Positions 63,623 to 64,000 of a stretch of DNA of 64,000 nt are shown here, one piece after another. Numbering within the stretch: the stretch's first letter is position 1; each line of letters begins with the position of its first letter. The position numbers and the translations under genes were made by a program. The DNA is from Micromonospora sp. WMMD1155 (GTDB lineage Bacteria > Actinomycetota > Actinomycetes > Mycobacteriales > Micromonosporaceae), in NCBI RefSeq assembly GCF_029581275.1, contig NZ_CP120742.1:5146501-5210500 (forward strand), given 5' to 3'. A model generated the notes under the pieces. That model had not been told where the DNA came from. It saw only the letters and a program-made list of their open reading frames with translations, and searched no databases.

Positions 63623-64000
63623 TGTCGCCAATCCCGGCGCTCAACTCAACCAACCACCGCCGGACCAGCGGTGGGCCCGGCGCGCCCGCCCGAGGAGCGC
63701 CGGGCAGTCGGAACATGAGACCAGTCCGAGCGTGACCAGTGCGCCGTGCGAAGCGCTCGATCGGCTTCGGCGGCCCGGTGCGAGCCGGTTGGGGAGCAGG
63801 TTGGCAGGAGCGGGGTGCCCTGAACAGCCCTTGAATTGCAGCCAACAGCATCGAACGGCGCCCAAACTCCACCCACCCCTACCTGCGGCTTACGTCTTCC
63901 CAGATCAGAGTCGCTGCGGCGTCCTGTTTCCTGCGCAGTGCTCTCCGGCTCTGCGATGTAGTCGACACCGCTCCATGTCGTCTGCCAGGCATGAGCTGGC
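63623..64000. other. Downstream end stretch
   Basis: No supported gene. On the minus strand, from the window edge, one frame reads AHAWQTTWSGVDYIAEPEST, which looks coding-like and may be the end of a gene entering from the right, but it has no recognisable family and its true stop is unclear. Confidence 0.3.

Overview
The window is very GC-rich, with C/G-ending codons and frequent GTG starts. Gene content (metE behind a cobalamin riboswitch, a Nur-type box before a superoxide dismutase, LPXTG and Tat signals, ALF-repeat toxin, ECF sigma/anti-sigma) points to an actinomycete, most likely a Micromonosporaceae member (Micromonospora/Salinispora/Actinoplanes type). The genus is inference from gene style only.

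Layout. (1) 1-7.5 kb is a decaying accessory zone. An IS630-type element sits cleanly inside an unrecognised gene. An IS5-type element sits at the start of a STAND ATPase/WD40 gene that also carries two single-base frameshifts, and a tRNA-3'-end-like sequence follows. (2) 7.6-24.4 kb, all on the minus strand, is a copper and envelope-redox block: methyltransferase, VKOR and DsbA-like oxidase, PepSY membrane protein, CopD-CtaG fusion, CopC, Tat DyP peroxidase, PCuAC chaperone, anti-sigma/ECF sigma pair, CopA, CopZ, two tiny proteins, YcnI and an FAD monooxygenase. (3) 24.5-31.4 kb joins a ZnuABC-like metal ABC transporter by 4-base overlaps to an acyl-CoA ligase and a CoA-transferase, with a divergent acyl-CoA dehydrogenase. 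A GH88-like hydrolase and an MFS exporter follow.

(4) 33.9-49.2 kb is the most interesting part: a vitamin B12 regulon. It holds a BtuF-like protein, riboswitch-controlled metE, and three further cobalamin riboswitches. These three control a small secreted DUF4430 protein, a secreted toroid+DUF4430 protein built like animal transcobalamin/intrinsic factor, and a five-gene operon. The operon encodes a 909-aa LPXTG-anchored protein (DUF4430-like domain plus two toroid-like regions), a second membrane-anchored DUF4430 protein, and a complete ECF transporter (EcfT, fused EcfAA', S component). The model is a wall-anchored and secreted cobalamin-capture system feeding an ECF importer, shut off by B12 when it is plentiful. 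A Nur-box superoxide dismutase and two small genes are interspersed.

(5) 49.3-64 kb is accessory again: a Tat-exported GH95 fucosidase with a lectin module, a TetR repressor with its operator and a small membrane protein, decayed gene tails, a second copy of the STAND-gene tail with a tRNA-like 3' end, a broken recombinase, a secreted pseudo-trypsin/LamG/propeller protein, and a 1396-aa ALF-repeat polymorphic toxin overlapped by a small zinc-ribbon immunity candidate. Single-base lesions at four places outside the core blocks suggest either real decay or sequence errors.
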